The notes: generated by a model not told the origin, from the sequence alone. DNA of 64,000 nt from Acidovorax defluvii (GCA_003268905.1 QLTU01000017.1:28594-92593); one strand, 5' to 3'. Shown: positions 1 through 7,063, numbered from the stretch's first letter. Translations and numbers: made by a program.

Positions 1-161
1 TTCCCGGCAATGCAGTCGATAATACTTTCGCGTGCATCGGTGTATCGAGCTACAACAAAATCCTTCGGCGCAATCTGATCTTCGATGATGCGTCTCCGTC
101 TTGCCGGAGTGGCATTCATGTATTCACCAAGCTTATTTAAACTGATTTTTGGAGCTGACAT
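1..161 (-). CDS. Partial cassette gene, unknown function (5' part only)
   Basis: Reading leftward from an ATG at 161-159 gives an open frame of 53 codons running off the left edge. It begins MSAPKISLNKLGEYMNATP and continues with a basic stretch (ARRRRII) and a predicted soluble helix-rich segment. It lies just beyond attC 177-236, in the place of a cassette gene, so it is probably the gene of a further cassette whose attC is outside the window. I do not recognise a domain. There is no strong Shine-Dalgarno; a weak AAAGGC lies upstream. The open frame, ATG and cassette position support a gene, but not its function. Confidence 0.55.
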   Translation of the reverse strand, partial: MSAPKISLNKLGEYMNATPARRRRIIEDQIAPKDFVVARYTDARESIIDCIAG

Positions 162-176
162 TGAAAGCCTTTCAAA

Positions 177-236
177 GCTAACGAACGAAAGTAAGCCGCC
201 CGCCGAAGGCGGGTCGGCTTGACTGCACAGTTAGAC
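177..236 (-). other. attC site 1
   Basis: Sixty bases bounded by GCTAAC and GTTAGAC on the plus strand. The inner arms GTAAGCCGCCCGCC and GGCGGGTCGGCTTGAC pair as the imperfect stem expected of a short attC. It ends the gene-free cassette 177-496. Confidence 0.85.
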
Positions 237-496
237 CCAGAAGCCAAAACAGAAACTGCTGAATTGATGACGAGGGCAAACTGCGAAAAAGCACTGCGCT
301 ACCAAGGCGGCCCAATGCTTGAAAAATGATAGCTTGAAGCGCTTGCTGCACAAGGGCTAGAGGCCAAAAAGGCTTGAACTGGCGCAGCACCAAAAGGCGA
401 AGCCCGGCGAGAAACCCCAAACCCAACGAATAACCGCTTGAGAAGATAAACGCCGCTGAATAAAACATGGGGCTGAATAAAGCGGATTTTTCGCAG
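177..496 (-). repeat. Gene-free integron cassette, type I (copy 1)
   Basis: 320 bp including its attC. It is a member of the ~320-bp family, type I: the segment after the attC starts CCCAGAAGCCA and the far end reads CTGAATAAAGCGG. It is the most diverged type I copy; its hairpin arms (AGCACTGCGCT and GGCCCAATGCT) no longer pair well. An open frame of 96 codons crosses the attC but shares its space with open frames in other registers, so I do not call a gene. Confidence 0.75.
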
Positions 497-553
497 GCTA
501 ACGCCCTGAGTTCAGACGCTGCAATATGCGGTCAACTGCGACGAATGTTTAGA
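497..553 (-). other. attC site 2 (degenerate)
   Basis: Bounded by GCTAAC and GTTTAGA. The right-hand box departs from GTTRRRY and the stem arms (CTGAGTTCAGACGC / GCGGTCAACTGCG) are worn. It follows the stop codon of the 297-residue gene by four bases, so its role as that gene's attC is clear from position. Confidence 0.65.
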
Positions 554-557
554 AATA

Positions 558-1451
558 TTAGTCATCATTGTCATCTCTGATTTTTAACCTACCATCTTCA
601 AAGATGATTCTTCCACTTTCATCTCTTGCGGCTGCTGGTAAATGGTCTATTTCTTCTTGTAAAACAACTCCACCCTTTTTGGCATTATTAATAACAGGAA
701 TAATTTTTGCATCAATAAACTTAATAATGTTTCTCCCAAGATCATCATCTAAATCTGCGGCGTGTTTTTTTAGATTTAAAATATCTTTGGAGTGTGCGCT
801 TGCAATTTTCGAAAGTGTGTGTATTTCCTCTGATAATAATTCTCGAGTCTTATCGAATGCATCAAAGGCGGCAACTAAAGAAACTGCTCCGTCTCTTAAC
901 TCGACATCTACGCCCTCTATTTTTCGTAATTGTGTTGATTCAGAATTTGCACCAAGAACATTCATATTGTGATTGAATGTTCGCATTATATGTTTTAATC
1001 CGCCTCGCAATGCATTAACATCGTCGGTGAGTCCGTTGATGTTTCGCATGTTTTGGAAGTGCGTGGATAAACTTGAGGCATGTATTTTTATATTTGCCAT
1101 TCCTCTGTCTATAAGTTCTGCTGAATTTCTTAGCCTAGAAAATTCATTTTGAATAGCCATGAACTTCCGTGCATAATTTAATTCCGTATTAAGGATTTCA
1201 ATTTTATCTTCGTGTTCGTTTACTTTTGCGGTTAGTGCATTGCCAGCACTTTGTGAAAGAAAATTTGGACTATCTATGACTTGCAGCTCTCTTGAGCGCC
1301 TGGAATCATATTTATCTATGATTTTTTCAAGATCGTCGTATGTACTTTTGGCCGATGGGCCGGTTGCGATATCCCATGCTGTTTTTGCAACTCTTGCGAC
1401 AGTACTGCCAAATGTCTTCACGCCTTCCCAGACTCCTGACCAAAAACCCAT
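558..1451 (-). CDS. Cassette gene: coiled-coil protein of unknown function
   Basis: 297 residues with ATG at 1451 preceded by GGAG seven bases upstream. Residues 1-32 (MGFWSGVWEGVKTFGSTVAR and following) form an aromatic, amphipathic segment with glycines that could insert in or lie on a membrane. Residues about 45-270 are long charged helices with heptad-like spacing, probably coiled coil. The last 25 residues are acidic, ending DDNDD. There is no signal peptide and no catalytic motif that I recognise. The DNA is strikingly AT-rich compared with the flanking chromosome, which supports acquisition from elsewhere. An amphipathic head with coiled-coil body recalls pore-forming or membrane-remodelling proteins, but that is speculation. 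Confidence 0.8.
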   Translation of the reverse strand: MGFWSGVWEGVKTFGSTVARVAKTAWDIATGPSAKSTYDDLEKIIDKYDSRRSRELQVIDSPNFLSQSAGNALTAKVNEHEDKIEILNTELNYARKFMAIQNEFSRLRNSAELIDRGMANIKIHASSLSTHFQNMRNINGLTDDVNALRGGLKHIMRTFNHNMNVLGANSESTQLRKIEGVDVELRDGAVSLVAAFDAFDKTRELLSEEIHTLSKIASAHSKDILNLKKHAADLDDDLGRNIIKFIDAKIIPVINNAKKGGVVLQEEIDHLPAAARDESGRIIFEDGRLKIRDDNDD

Positions 1452-1472
1452 ATCAACTCCTTAATTGGAAAA

Positions 1473-1532
1473 TCTAACGAACGAAAGTAAGCCGCCCGCC
1501 GAAGGCGGGTCGGCTTGACTGCTGTGTTAGCC
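1473..1532 (-). other. attC site 3
   Basis: Bounded by TCTAAC and GTTAGCC. On the minus strand the 3' box is GTTAGAT, a perfect GTTRRRY match. The inner stem is the same GCCGCCCGCC/GGCGGGTCGGC pair as in attC 1, although the cassette it ends carries a different gene. Confidence 0.85.
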
Positions 1533-1557
1533 CCACCAGCTACCAAACACTTTGCGT

Positions 1558-1791
1558 TTACTGCAGCGGATTGATTGAGGCATGAGTGCTGACCTTATGC
1601 GTAATTTCGGAGGCACTTTTATTACCAAAATGACGATCGAGCTTTTCAGCAACCCCCTTTTTGGTCATCACAGTCGAAGCTTTCAGTGCGACCAATGGAT
1701 CAATGCCAGCATTGATAAGGTCAGTAGCAACCTCATCTTTGGTGTCCAGTGCAGTGTCTACCCACTGCTGAATTCCGTCTTTCATGCCCAT
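1558..1791 (-). CDS. Cassette gene: 77-residue protein of unknown function
   Basis: I place the start at ATG 1791 because GGAG lies nine bases upstream. A longer open frame from a TTG at 1860 has no ribosome site and starts almost at the cassette boundary. The product begins MGMKDGIQQWVDTALDTKDE, is predicted to be all helical with no membrane segment or signal peptide, and has a basic middle (MTKKGVAEKLDRHFGNK). I do not recognise the family. The short, charged, helical character would suit a DNA-binding or antitoxin-like protein, but nothing in the sequence proves this. Confidence 0.6.
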   Translation of the reverse strand: MGMKDGIQQWVDTALDTKDEVATDLINAGIDPLVALKASTVMTKKGVAEKLDRHFGNKSASEITHKVSTHASINPLQ

Positions 1792-1864
1792 AACGTTTAG
1801 CTCCAAATAACTGGCAGGATTGCCAAGATGCAATCTTGGGGGAGATGGCACTTTTTTCAAGATG

Positions 1865-1923
1865 GCTAACGGCCAAGGTAAGCGGCTGGCTGAAAGCCAG
1901 TCCGCTTGAGCGCAGAGTTAGAC
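1865..1923 (-). other. attC site 4
   Basis: Bounded by GGCTAAC and GTTAGAC. The inner stem is GCGGCTGGCTGAAAGCCAGTCCGC: an 8-base perfect hairpin (CTGGCTGAAAGCCAG) inside the usual arms. Nearly identical to the site at 8042. Confidence 0.85.
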
Positions 1924-2182
1924 CCGAAGGCCAAAAGGGGGCGCCCAGCCTTGAAGACGGGCGCGGCCCATGAAAAAGCGCTGCGCCACGGAAGCGGCGC
2001 AGCGCTGCAAGAATGATAGCTGGTGGCGCTTACCGCACAAGCGCTGGAGGCCAAAAAGGCTTGAAACCTGCGCAGTGCAGACAGGCGAAGCCCGGCGCAG
2101 CGCCAAAACCCCAAAGGAGAAACCTTTGAGATTGGCGGAGCGCTGGAATAAATGCTGGCCTGCATAAAGCGGAATATGAAGG
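1865..2182 (-). repeat. Gene-free integron cassette, type II (copy 1)
   Basis: 318 bp. Type II members start CCCGAAGGCCAAAAGG after the attC and end TAAAGCGGAATATGAAGG. This copy has the best hairpin of the family: AGCGCTGCGCC (1977-1987) pairs perfectly with GGCGCAGCGCT (1996-2006) around an 8-base loop. The dispersed chromosomal element lies at about 2013-2070. Confidence 0.78.
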
Positions 2183-2272
2183 GACTAACGTTGGACATAA
2201 CCGGCGCCGGAGCGCAGCGGAGGGCACCCAAAAGCGCAGCTTTTGGGCGTCCGGTTGATGGACTGGTTAGCC
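2183..2272 (-). other. attC site 5 (90 bp)
   Basis: Bounded by GACTAAC and GTTAGCC. It is longer than its neighbours, with an internal perfect arm pair CCCAAAAGCGCAGCTTTTGGG around 2227-2246. It follows the cbrC-like stop codon by one base. Confidence 0.8.
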
Positions 2273-2273
2273 A

Positions 2274-2819
2274 TTAGTCGCAATCTTGGTAGCCGCCAAT
2301 TGCACCGCAGGCTCGACACCGAAAGACGTATGCCGTGGGCGAGCCATCTTTGTCGAGCGCCTCGAAAAAGGCATCCCACTCGTGGCCATTGGCAAGCCCG
2401 GTTGAATCTTGAACTGCTTGGATGGCTTCAGGCCCCAAAGCAGATAGCTCGGCCTTGCCTGCCCGGCCCAAGAAACTCGCTGCGTCACCGCAGTGCGTCC
2501 ACCAACGTTCCTGCTGCCACCCGCTGAATCCAGGCGTTCGGTTTGCCACTTCATCAACAACTTCGTGAGAAACAGGACTCCACTCTCCTCCACCACCCAC
2601 ACAGTCTTCGTCTGTGAATGAGGCTCCGAGCTGTTTGTGGGCGCTGCCGTCGGCAATACACCAAGGACAGATACAGTCGTCGTAGTCGTCCTCACCATAC
2701 ACCGGCCCTGAATAGATGAAGCCTTGAGAGCGACCGCAACAAACACATTTCGTGTTCGACTCGATAATGCTGCCGGTCGCAAGTGGATCGGGGTGGTATT
2801 TAAAGAATGGAAGAACCAA
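2274..2819 (-). CDS. CbrC-family (UPF0167) protein on a cassette
   Basis: 181 residues, the usual length of the CbrC family. The start is TTG at 2819, chosen because GGAGAG lies seven bases upstream and the family's typical opening (LPFFKYHPDP) follows at once. Four cysteine pairs stand out: CVCC near residue 24, CPWC near residue 52, then the tail CRACG near residue 170 and a final CD; these look like metal-binding knuckles. The family is named after an E. coli protein linked to tolerance of colicin E2; the biochemical role is unknown to me. The alternative reading frame on the same strand is a shadow. Carriage of a bacteriocin-tolerance relative on a cassette suggests a competition or defence role, by inference. 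Confidence 0.85.
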   Translation of the reverse strand: MVLPFFKYHPDPLATGSIIESNTKCVCCGRSQGFIYSGPVYGEDDYDDCICPWCIADGSAHKQLGASFTDEDCVGGGGEWSPVSHEVVDEVANRTPGFSGWQQERWWTHCGDAASFLGRAGKAELSALGPEAIQAVQDSTGLANGHEWDAFFEALDKDGSPTAYVFRCRACGAIGGYQDCD

Positions 2820-2837
2820 AGCAATCTCTCCAGAATG

Positions 2838-2965
2838 GCTAACGTTCGAGTTGAGCCGCCCGCGTAGGCAAGCACTGTAAGGCTGGACTGAGACAATGTA
2901 CAGAGTACCTCAGGCCAGCCTTACAGTGCTTGCCGTAGCGGGTCGGCTCGAACGAGGGGTTAGGC
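2838..2965 (-). other. attC site 6 (128 bp, long perfect stem)
   Basis: Bounded by GGCTAAC and GTTAGGC. Outer arms GTTCGAGTTGAGCCGCCCGC and GCGGGTCGGCTCGAAC enclose a second stem, GGCAAGCACTGTAAGGCTGG with CCAGCCTTACAGTGCTTGCC, 20 paired bases. It belongs to the amidase cassette. Confidence 0.85.
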
Positions 2966-2983
2966 GTCACCGGAGTTAACGAA

Positions 2984-3259
2984 TTACTTTGCAAAGCTAA
3001 AATAGATGCCCAGAAGGAAAAGGACCACTGCGAGTCCTAACGATGCGTAGCGAAGGAGGTTGGTGGAAGCGCGCGCCGTCCACGCCAGCGTCGTTAGAAA
3101 GAGGGATACAGGGAATGCGACGCTTAGAGCCTGCAAAGTCATGGCTCGTCCTACTTCACAAGACTCGTTGCAGATTGACCCCCAGTACTTCCAAAGAACT
3201 GGGATCAGCAGGACACAGGCCGCTAGAACGGCCGCTCGGATCACACTTACCCACTTCAT
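2984..3259 (-). CDS. Small membrane protein, candidate immunity partner of the Tae4-like amidase
   Basis: 91 residues with three predicted membrane helices: about 7-25 (VIRAAVLAACVLLIPVLW), 42-62 and 70-89. The short N-terminal loop between helices 1 and 2 carries two cysteines (ICNESCEVG). Its ATG overlaps the stop of the upstream amidase gene by four bases (ATGA), so the two are translationally coupled and share one cassette and one attC. In known tae4 loci the next gene encodes immunity (Tai4), but Tai4 is a soluble periplasmic helical protein; this one is an integral membrane protein and does not look like Tai4. The immunity role is inferred from position and coupling only. Confidence 0.75.
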   Translation of the reverse strand: MKWVSVIRAAVLAACVLLIPVLWKYWGSICNESCEVGRAMTLQALSVAFPVSLFLTTLAWTARASTNLLRYASLGLAVVLFLLGIYFSFAK

Positions 3260-3900
3260 TCGATGCCCCAGATCTCGATCCGTTTGGCTTTGCTGAGGTC
3301 GGAGAAACCTGGCCCAGAGCTGATTCCAAAGCCAAAGCGCAGCGCAGTAACCACCGAACCTGCGAATCCAGATGCGGTTAGTCTTGACCCGTTCCAGAGA
3401 TCAATGTGATCGCCAGAAGGAGTCATCTCTCCTTCACGAACCCAATAGTCCTTAAACGCGACGATTCCGGTCTGCCCTTTGATCTTCTCTTGCCAATCGC
3501 TTCCTGTGATCAGTCGGTACCGCAACCCGAGTGAAATCGGCGCCTGTGTGCGAAGCCAGGAAGCCAGTTCTTCAGCTCGAATTGCATACTTCGTTAGTCC
3601 CACTTGCACGGTGGCGCCGCGGAAGTTCGTCAACGGCTGACCTGAACCAGCCAAAGCGGCGCTCACCTTTATCGCGCACTGGTTCTCGAAGCCCTTCGGG
3701 ATGTTCCCTTTGGCGTCAACGTAAGGTGGATCGCTCGGATAATTTGCCCACAAACTACTGAACGTCAATCTTTGGTGAGGCGTGGTCGGCTTCCTAACGC
3801 CGAGTGGCCCCGGTGGCTCAGTTGCGTACCGGCAATTAGTGCCTTGATCAATCGGATCAGCAGTTGTCACACAAGTCGGTCCTGGGCGTCGGCCTGGCAT
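3256..3900 (-). CDS. Tae4-like type VI secretion amidase effector on a cassette
   Basis: 214 residues, ATG at 3900 with GAGG seven bases upstream. From about residue 46 it matches the Tae4 pattern as I know it: an opening LTFSSLWANYP, the catalytic cysteine region ENQCAIKVSAAL (Cys near residue 74), KGQTGIVAFKDYW, and the catalytic histidine region GDHIDLWNGSRLT (His near residue 167). Known Tae4 proteins are dl-endopeptidases that cut gamma-D-glutamyl-meso-DAP bonds in peptidoglycan and are delivered by type VI secretion. The first 45 residues are a Pro/Gly-rich extension with two cysteines and no signal peptide. No secretion genes are in the window. The coupled downstream membrane gene is the natural candidate for immunity. 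Confidence 0.85.
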   Translation of the reverse strand: MPGRRPGPTCVTTADPIDQGTNCRYATEPPGPLGVRKPTTPHQRLTFSSLWANYPSDPPYVDAKGNIPKGFENQCAIKVSAALAGSGQPLTNFRGATVQVGLTKYAIRAEELASWLRTQAPISLGLRYRLITGSDWQEKIKGQTGIVAFKDYWVREGEMTPSGDHIDLWNGSRLTASGFAGSVVTALRFGFGISSGPGFSDLSKAKRIEIWGIE

Positions 3901-3945
3901 CTGAAAACCTCGATGGGTGGAAGAGTGGAACGGTGCGGTCGTGCC

Positions 3946-4071
3946 GCCTAACGTTCGAGCTAAGCGGGAGCCGACGGTGTGACGACTGGCCCGCGAAGCC
4001 GATGATATGAGAAACGGCTTCGCGGGTCAGGCGGCGCGCCGTTGGCTCTCCGCTTGAGCGAAGGGTTAGGC
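3946..4071 (-). other. attC site 7 (126 bp)
   Basis: Bounded by GCCTAAC and GTTAGGC, both perfect core boxes. Outer arms GTTCGAGCTAAGCGG and CCGCTTGAGCGAA pair, with an inner stem GACCCGCGAAGCCG type (TGGCCCGCGAAGCC / GGCTTCGCGGGTCA). Confidence 0.85.
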
Positions 4072-4072
4072 T

Positions 4073-4753
4073 TCACCAGCAGTACTTTGCGTGCGTACCG
4101 TTCTCTAGCCGCACCTTCTTCAATCGTTCAATGTTGGCGTTGTCCGAGAGAAACTCCGCTTCTTTGCGAACATTGTTCTCTAGTGCGCTAACAGCTTCCC
4201 TGAGTGCGGCCTCTCGATCAGTAAACGGTGATGCGAGTTGCGGGAGGAAAATTGCTCTGTAAGGATTATCGCGAACCCACTCAAACGCCCGCTTGCGTTG
4301 TGACCTTTGGGTTTCAGGATTGCAGAAGGCGTAGCCGTTGATCGCTTGTCCCGCGGTGGCGGCGAAATCGCGAGTTGCCGTCATTGCACCCGAAATTCCG
4401 TCTGACACCACCCGATTGATAGTGAACATTCGATCCTTTGCCACGTAGTGCCAAAACACCGAGTCCTCTCGAAAGCCCATGTCGTACAGACGTATCGAAA
4501 GAACCATCAGTGTCATTGGCGTGATCAAGTCAGGATTGGCGCGAATCTCTGCCTCGACTTCCTTGATCTTTGTGGGTTCGTTGAGGCTCAGACGAGCGTC
4601 AAACGCCCGGGCCACCGCTACTTGGGGTGTGCCCGCGGCGTTTGCAGCGGCTCGGTAGTACGGCTCAACGAACACGCCGATGTGCTTGACCTGCTCCTGT
4701 GCAAAGCAGGAGTTGGAAATCAGCAGGGCGAGCGAAGCAATAGTGATGCGCAT
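4073..4753 (-). CDS. Cassette gene: secreted protein of unknown function
   Basis: 226 residues beginning [18 protein letters not shown], a clear Sec signal peptide with cleavage expected after Ala18 (SCFA/QEQ). The mature part is mostly helical, with cysteines near residue 162 (YAFCNPETQ) and at the end (HAKYCW) that could form a disulphide. ATG at 4753; the ribosome site is weak (AAAGAA). The stop codon is one base from attC 7. I do not recognise a domain. Export to the periplasm is well supported, the role is not. Confidence 0.78.
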   Translation of the reverse strand: MRITIASLALLISNSCFAQEQVKHIGVFVEPYYRAAANAAGTPQVAVARAFDARLSLNEPTKIKEVEAEIRANPDLITPMTLMVLSIRLYDMGFREDSVFWHYVAKDRMFTINRVVSDGISGAMTATRDFAATAGQAINGYAFCNPETQRSQRKRAFEWVRDNPYRAIFLPQLASPFTDREAALREAVSALENNVRKEAEFLSDNANIERLKKVRLENGTHAKYCW

Positions 4754-4769
4754 GGGTATTCTTTGTGAG

Positions 4770-4830
4770 GCCTAACGAACGAAAGTAAGCCGCCCGCCGA
4801 AGGCGGGTCGGCTTGACTGCACAGTTAGAC
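4770..4830 (-). other. attC site 8
   Basis: Bounded by GCCTAAC and GTTAGAC; inner part identical to attC 1 (GCCGCCCGCCGAAGGCGGGTCGGC). Confidence 0.87.
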
Positions 4831-5089
4831 CCAGAAGCCAGCACGGGAAACCCCAGCTTGACGACGGGCGCAAACTGCGAAAAAGCACGGCGCCACGGAG
4901 GCGGCGCAATGCTTGCAAAATGATAGCTGGTAGCGCTTGCTGCACAAGGGCTAGAGGCCAAAAACGCTTGAAACTGGCGCAGCACCCCAAGGCGAAGCCC
5001 GGCACACGGCAAAAACCCAGCGGATAAATGCTTGAGAAGGTGAATGCCGGTGAATAAAACATGGGCCTGAATAAAGCGGGTTTCTAAGC
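4770..5089 (-). repeat. Gene-free integron cassette, type I (copy 2)
   Basis: 320 bp. Reference copy for the type I group: differs from the copies at 5410 and 6367 by only a few single bases. Hairpin arms AGCACGGCGCC and GGCGCAATGCT pair except for two central mismatches. The dispersed element lies at about 4918-4975. Confidence 0.8.
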
Positions 5090-5150
5090 GGCTAACGTAC
5101 GAAAGTAAGCCGCCTGCCGAAGGCAGGTCGGCTTGACTGCCCGGTTAGAC
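5090..5150 (-). other. attC site 9
   Basis: Bounded by GGCTAAC and GTTAGAC. Stem GCCGCCTGCC/GGCAGGTCGGC: both arms differ from attC 8 at the paired position (C to T on one arm, G to A on the other), so pairing is kept by a compensating change. Confidence 0.87.
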
Positions 5151-5409
5151 CCAGAAGCCAAAACGGGAAGCCCCAGATTGACGACGGGCGCAAACCGCGA
5201 AAAAGCAGTGCGCCACGGAGGCGACGCACTGCTTGAAAAATGATAGCTGGTGGCGCTTGCTGCACAAGGGCTAGAGGCCAAAAAGGCTTGAACTGGCGCA
5301 GCGCCCCAAGGCGAAGCCCGGCGAGAAACCCAAAACCCAACGAATAAACGCTTGAAAAGGTAAATGCCGGTGAATAAAGCATGGGGCTGAATAATGCAGG
5401 TTTTTCGCA
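5090..5409 (-). repeat. Gene-free integron cassette, type I (copy 3)
   Basis: 320 bp. Hairpin arms AGCAGTGCG (5205-5213) and CGCACTGCT (5226-5234) pair perfectly although two base pairs differ from the type II hairpin at 1977-2006. Distal half is closest to the copy at 177-496 (CAAAACCCAACGAATAA). Confidence 0.8.
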
Positions 5410-5470
5410 GGCTAACGAACGAAAGTAAGCCGCCCGCCGAAGGCGGGTCGGCTTGACTGCACAGTTAGAC
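5410..5470 (-). other. attC site 10
   Basis: Bounded by GGCTAAC and GTTAGAC; sequence between the boxes identical to attC 8. Confidence 0.87.
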
Positions 5471-5729
5471 CCAGAAGCCAGCACGGGAAACCCCAGCTTG
5501 ACGACGGGCGCAAACTACGAAAAAGCACGGCGCCACGGAGGCGGCGCAATGCTTTCAAAATGATAGCTGGTAGCGCTTGCTGCACAAGGGCTAGAGGCCA
5601 AAAACGCTTGAAAATGGCGCAGCACCCCAAGGCGAAGCCCGGCACACGGCAAAAACCCAGCGGATAAATGCTTGAGAAGGTGAATGCCGGTGAATAAAAC
5701 ATGGGCCTGAATAAAGCGGGTTTCTAAGC
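5410..5729 (-). repeat. Gene-free integron cassette, type I (copy 4)
   Basis: 320 bp, almost identical to the copy at 4770-5089; differences seen include ACTACG for ACTGCG, GCTTTC for GCTTGC and GAAAAT for GAAACT. Such near identity implies recent duplication inside the array. Confidence 0.8.
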
Positions 5730-5789
5730 GGCTAACGGCCAAGGTAAGCGGCCCGCAGAATGCGGGTCCGCTTGACCGCAGAGTTAGAC
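5730..5789 (-). other. attC site 11
   Basis: Bounded by GGCTAAC and GTTAGAC. Stem GTAAGCGGCCCGCAGAATGCGGGTCCGCTTGAC, i.e. arms AAGCGGCCCGCA and TGCGGGTCCGCTT. Confidence 0.87.
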
Positions 5790-6048
5790 CCGAAGGCCAA
5801 AAGGGAGCGCCCAGCCTTGAAGAAGGGCGCGGCCCACGAAAAAGCGCTGGGCCACGAAAGCGGCGCAGCGCTGCAAGAACGATAGCTGGCAGCGCTTTCT
5901 GCACAAGCGCTAGAGGTCAAAAAGGCTTGAAACTGGCACAGCGAATGCAGGCGAAGCCCGGCAGAGCGCCAAAACCTCAAAGGAGAAACCTTTGAGAAAG
6001 GCGAAACCCTGGAATAAATGCTGGCCTGCATAAAGCGGAATATGAAGG
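5730..6048 (-). repeat. Gene-free integron cassette, type II (copy 2)
   Basis: 319 bp. Type II ends, with hairpin arms AGCGCTGGGCC and GGCGCAGCGCT (one mismatch). The dispersed element is present at about 5879-5937. Confidence 0.78.
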
Positions 6049-6107
6049 GACTAACGCCCTGAGTTCAGCCGCCGCCGTAGGCGGTCGGCTGCGACGAACA
6101 GTTAGAC
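6049..6107 (-). other. attC site 12
   Basis: Bounded by GACTAAC and GTTAGAC. Same lineage as the degenerate attC 2 (CCTGAGTTCAG...CTGCGACGA) but with an intact stem GCCGCCGCCGTAGGCGGTCGGC. Confidence 0.85.
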
Positions 6108-6366
6108 CCGAAGGCCAAAAGGGGGCGCCCTGACTTGAAGACGTGCGCGGCCCATGAAAAAGCGCTGGGCCACGGAAGCGGCGCAGCGCTGCAAGAAAGA
6201 TAGCAGGTGGCGCTGGATAAACGGGCGCCAGAGGCCAAAAAGGCTTGAAACTTGCGCAGTGCAGACAGGCGAAGCCCGGCACAGCGCCAAAACCCCAAAG
6301 GAGAAACCTTTGAGATTGGCGAAGCGCTGGAATAAATGCTGGCCTGCATAAAGCGGAATATGAAGG
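6049..6366 (-). repeat. Gene-free integron cassette, type II (copy 3)
   Basis: 318 bp. Type II body with an attC of a different lineage from other type II copies, which suggests body and attC have been reshuffled. The element at about 6198-6255 is changed (GATAGCAGGTGGCGCTGGATAA). Confidence 0.78.
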
Positions 6367-6427
6367 GACTAACGAACGAAAGTAAGCCGCCCGCCGAAGG
6401 CGGGTCGGCTTGACTGCACAGTTAGAC
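6367..6427 (-). other. attC site 13
   Basis: Bounded by GACTAAC and GTTAGAC; interior identical to attC 8 and 10. Confidence 0.87.
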
Positions 6428-6686
6428 CCAGAAGCCAGCACGGGAAACCCCAGCTTGACGACGGGCGCAAACTGCGAAAAAGCACGGCGCCACGGAGGCG
6501 GCGCAATGCTTGCAAAATAATAGCTGGTAGCGCTTGCTGCACAAGGGCTAGAGGCCAAAAACGCTTGAAACTGGCGCAGCACCCCAAGGCGAAGCCCGGC
6601 ACACGGCAAAAACCCAGCGGATAAATGCTTGAGAAGGTGAATGCCGGTGAATAAAACATGGGCCTGAATAAAGCGGGTTTCTAAGC
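6367..6686 (-). repeat. Gene-free integron cassette, type I (copy 5)
   Basis: 320 bp, differing from the copy at 4770-5089 essentially by AAAATAATAG for AAAATGATAG in the dispersed element and by the outermost boundary bases. Confidence 0.8.
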
Positions 6687-6746
6687 GGCTAACGGCCAAG
6701 GTAAGCGGCCCGCAGAATGCGGGTCCGCTTGAGCGCAAAGTTAGAC
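6687..6746 (-). other. attC site 14
   Basis: Bounded by GGCTAAC and GTTAGAC; same lineage as attC 11 (AAGCGGCCCGCAGAATGCGGGTCCGCTT). Confidence 0.87.
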
Positions 6747-7005
6747 CCGAAGGCCAAAAGGGGGCGCCCTGACTTGAAGATGGACGCGGCCCAGGAAAAA
6801 GCGTTGCGCCACGAAAGCGGCGCAGCGCTGCAAGAATGATAGCTGGCAGCGCCTGCTACACAAGCGCCAGAGGCCAAAAAGGCTTGAAACTTGCGCAGCG
6901 AAAGCAGGCGAAGCCCGGCGCAGCGCCAAAACCCTAAAGGAGAAACCTTTGAGAAAAGCGAAGCGCTGGAATAAATGCTGGCCTGCATAAAGCGGAATAT
7001 GAAGG
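6687..7005 (-). repeat. Gene-free integron cassette, type II (copy 4)
   Basis: 319 bp. Hairpin arms AGCGTTGCGCC and GGCGCAGCGCT stay fully paired if one G-T wobble is allowed. The dispersed element lies at about 6836-6894. Confidence 0.78.
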
Positions 7006-7062
7006 GACTAACGAAAGAATTGAGCGGCGGCGCAGCCGTCCGCCTCGAATGACAGGTTAGGC
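7006..7062 (-). other. attC site 15
   Basis: Bounded by GACTAAC and GTTAGGC; stem GAGCGGCGGCGCAGCCGTCCGCCTC. It follows the 320-residue gene's stop by one base and is unlike the attC sites of the gene-free cassettes. Confidence 0.82.
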
Positions 7063-7063
7063 A

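Noticed and set aside
5977..6738. 253-codon open frame on the minus strand.
   Set aside because: It runs across several attC sites and cassettes, and other registers of the same DNA are also open. It is read-through of non-coding repeats.
4770..7005. The ~320-bp periodic repeats looked at first like a satellite or a giant CRISPR-like array.
   Set aside because: Each unit contains a paired-box attC with a stem, and gene cassettes with the same kind of boundary lie on both sides, so integron cassettes explain them. Units are too long and too similar for CRISPR repeats and spacers.
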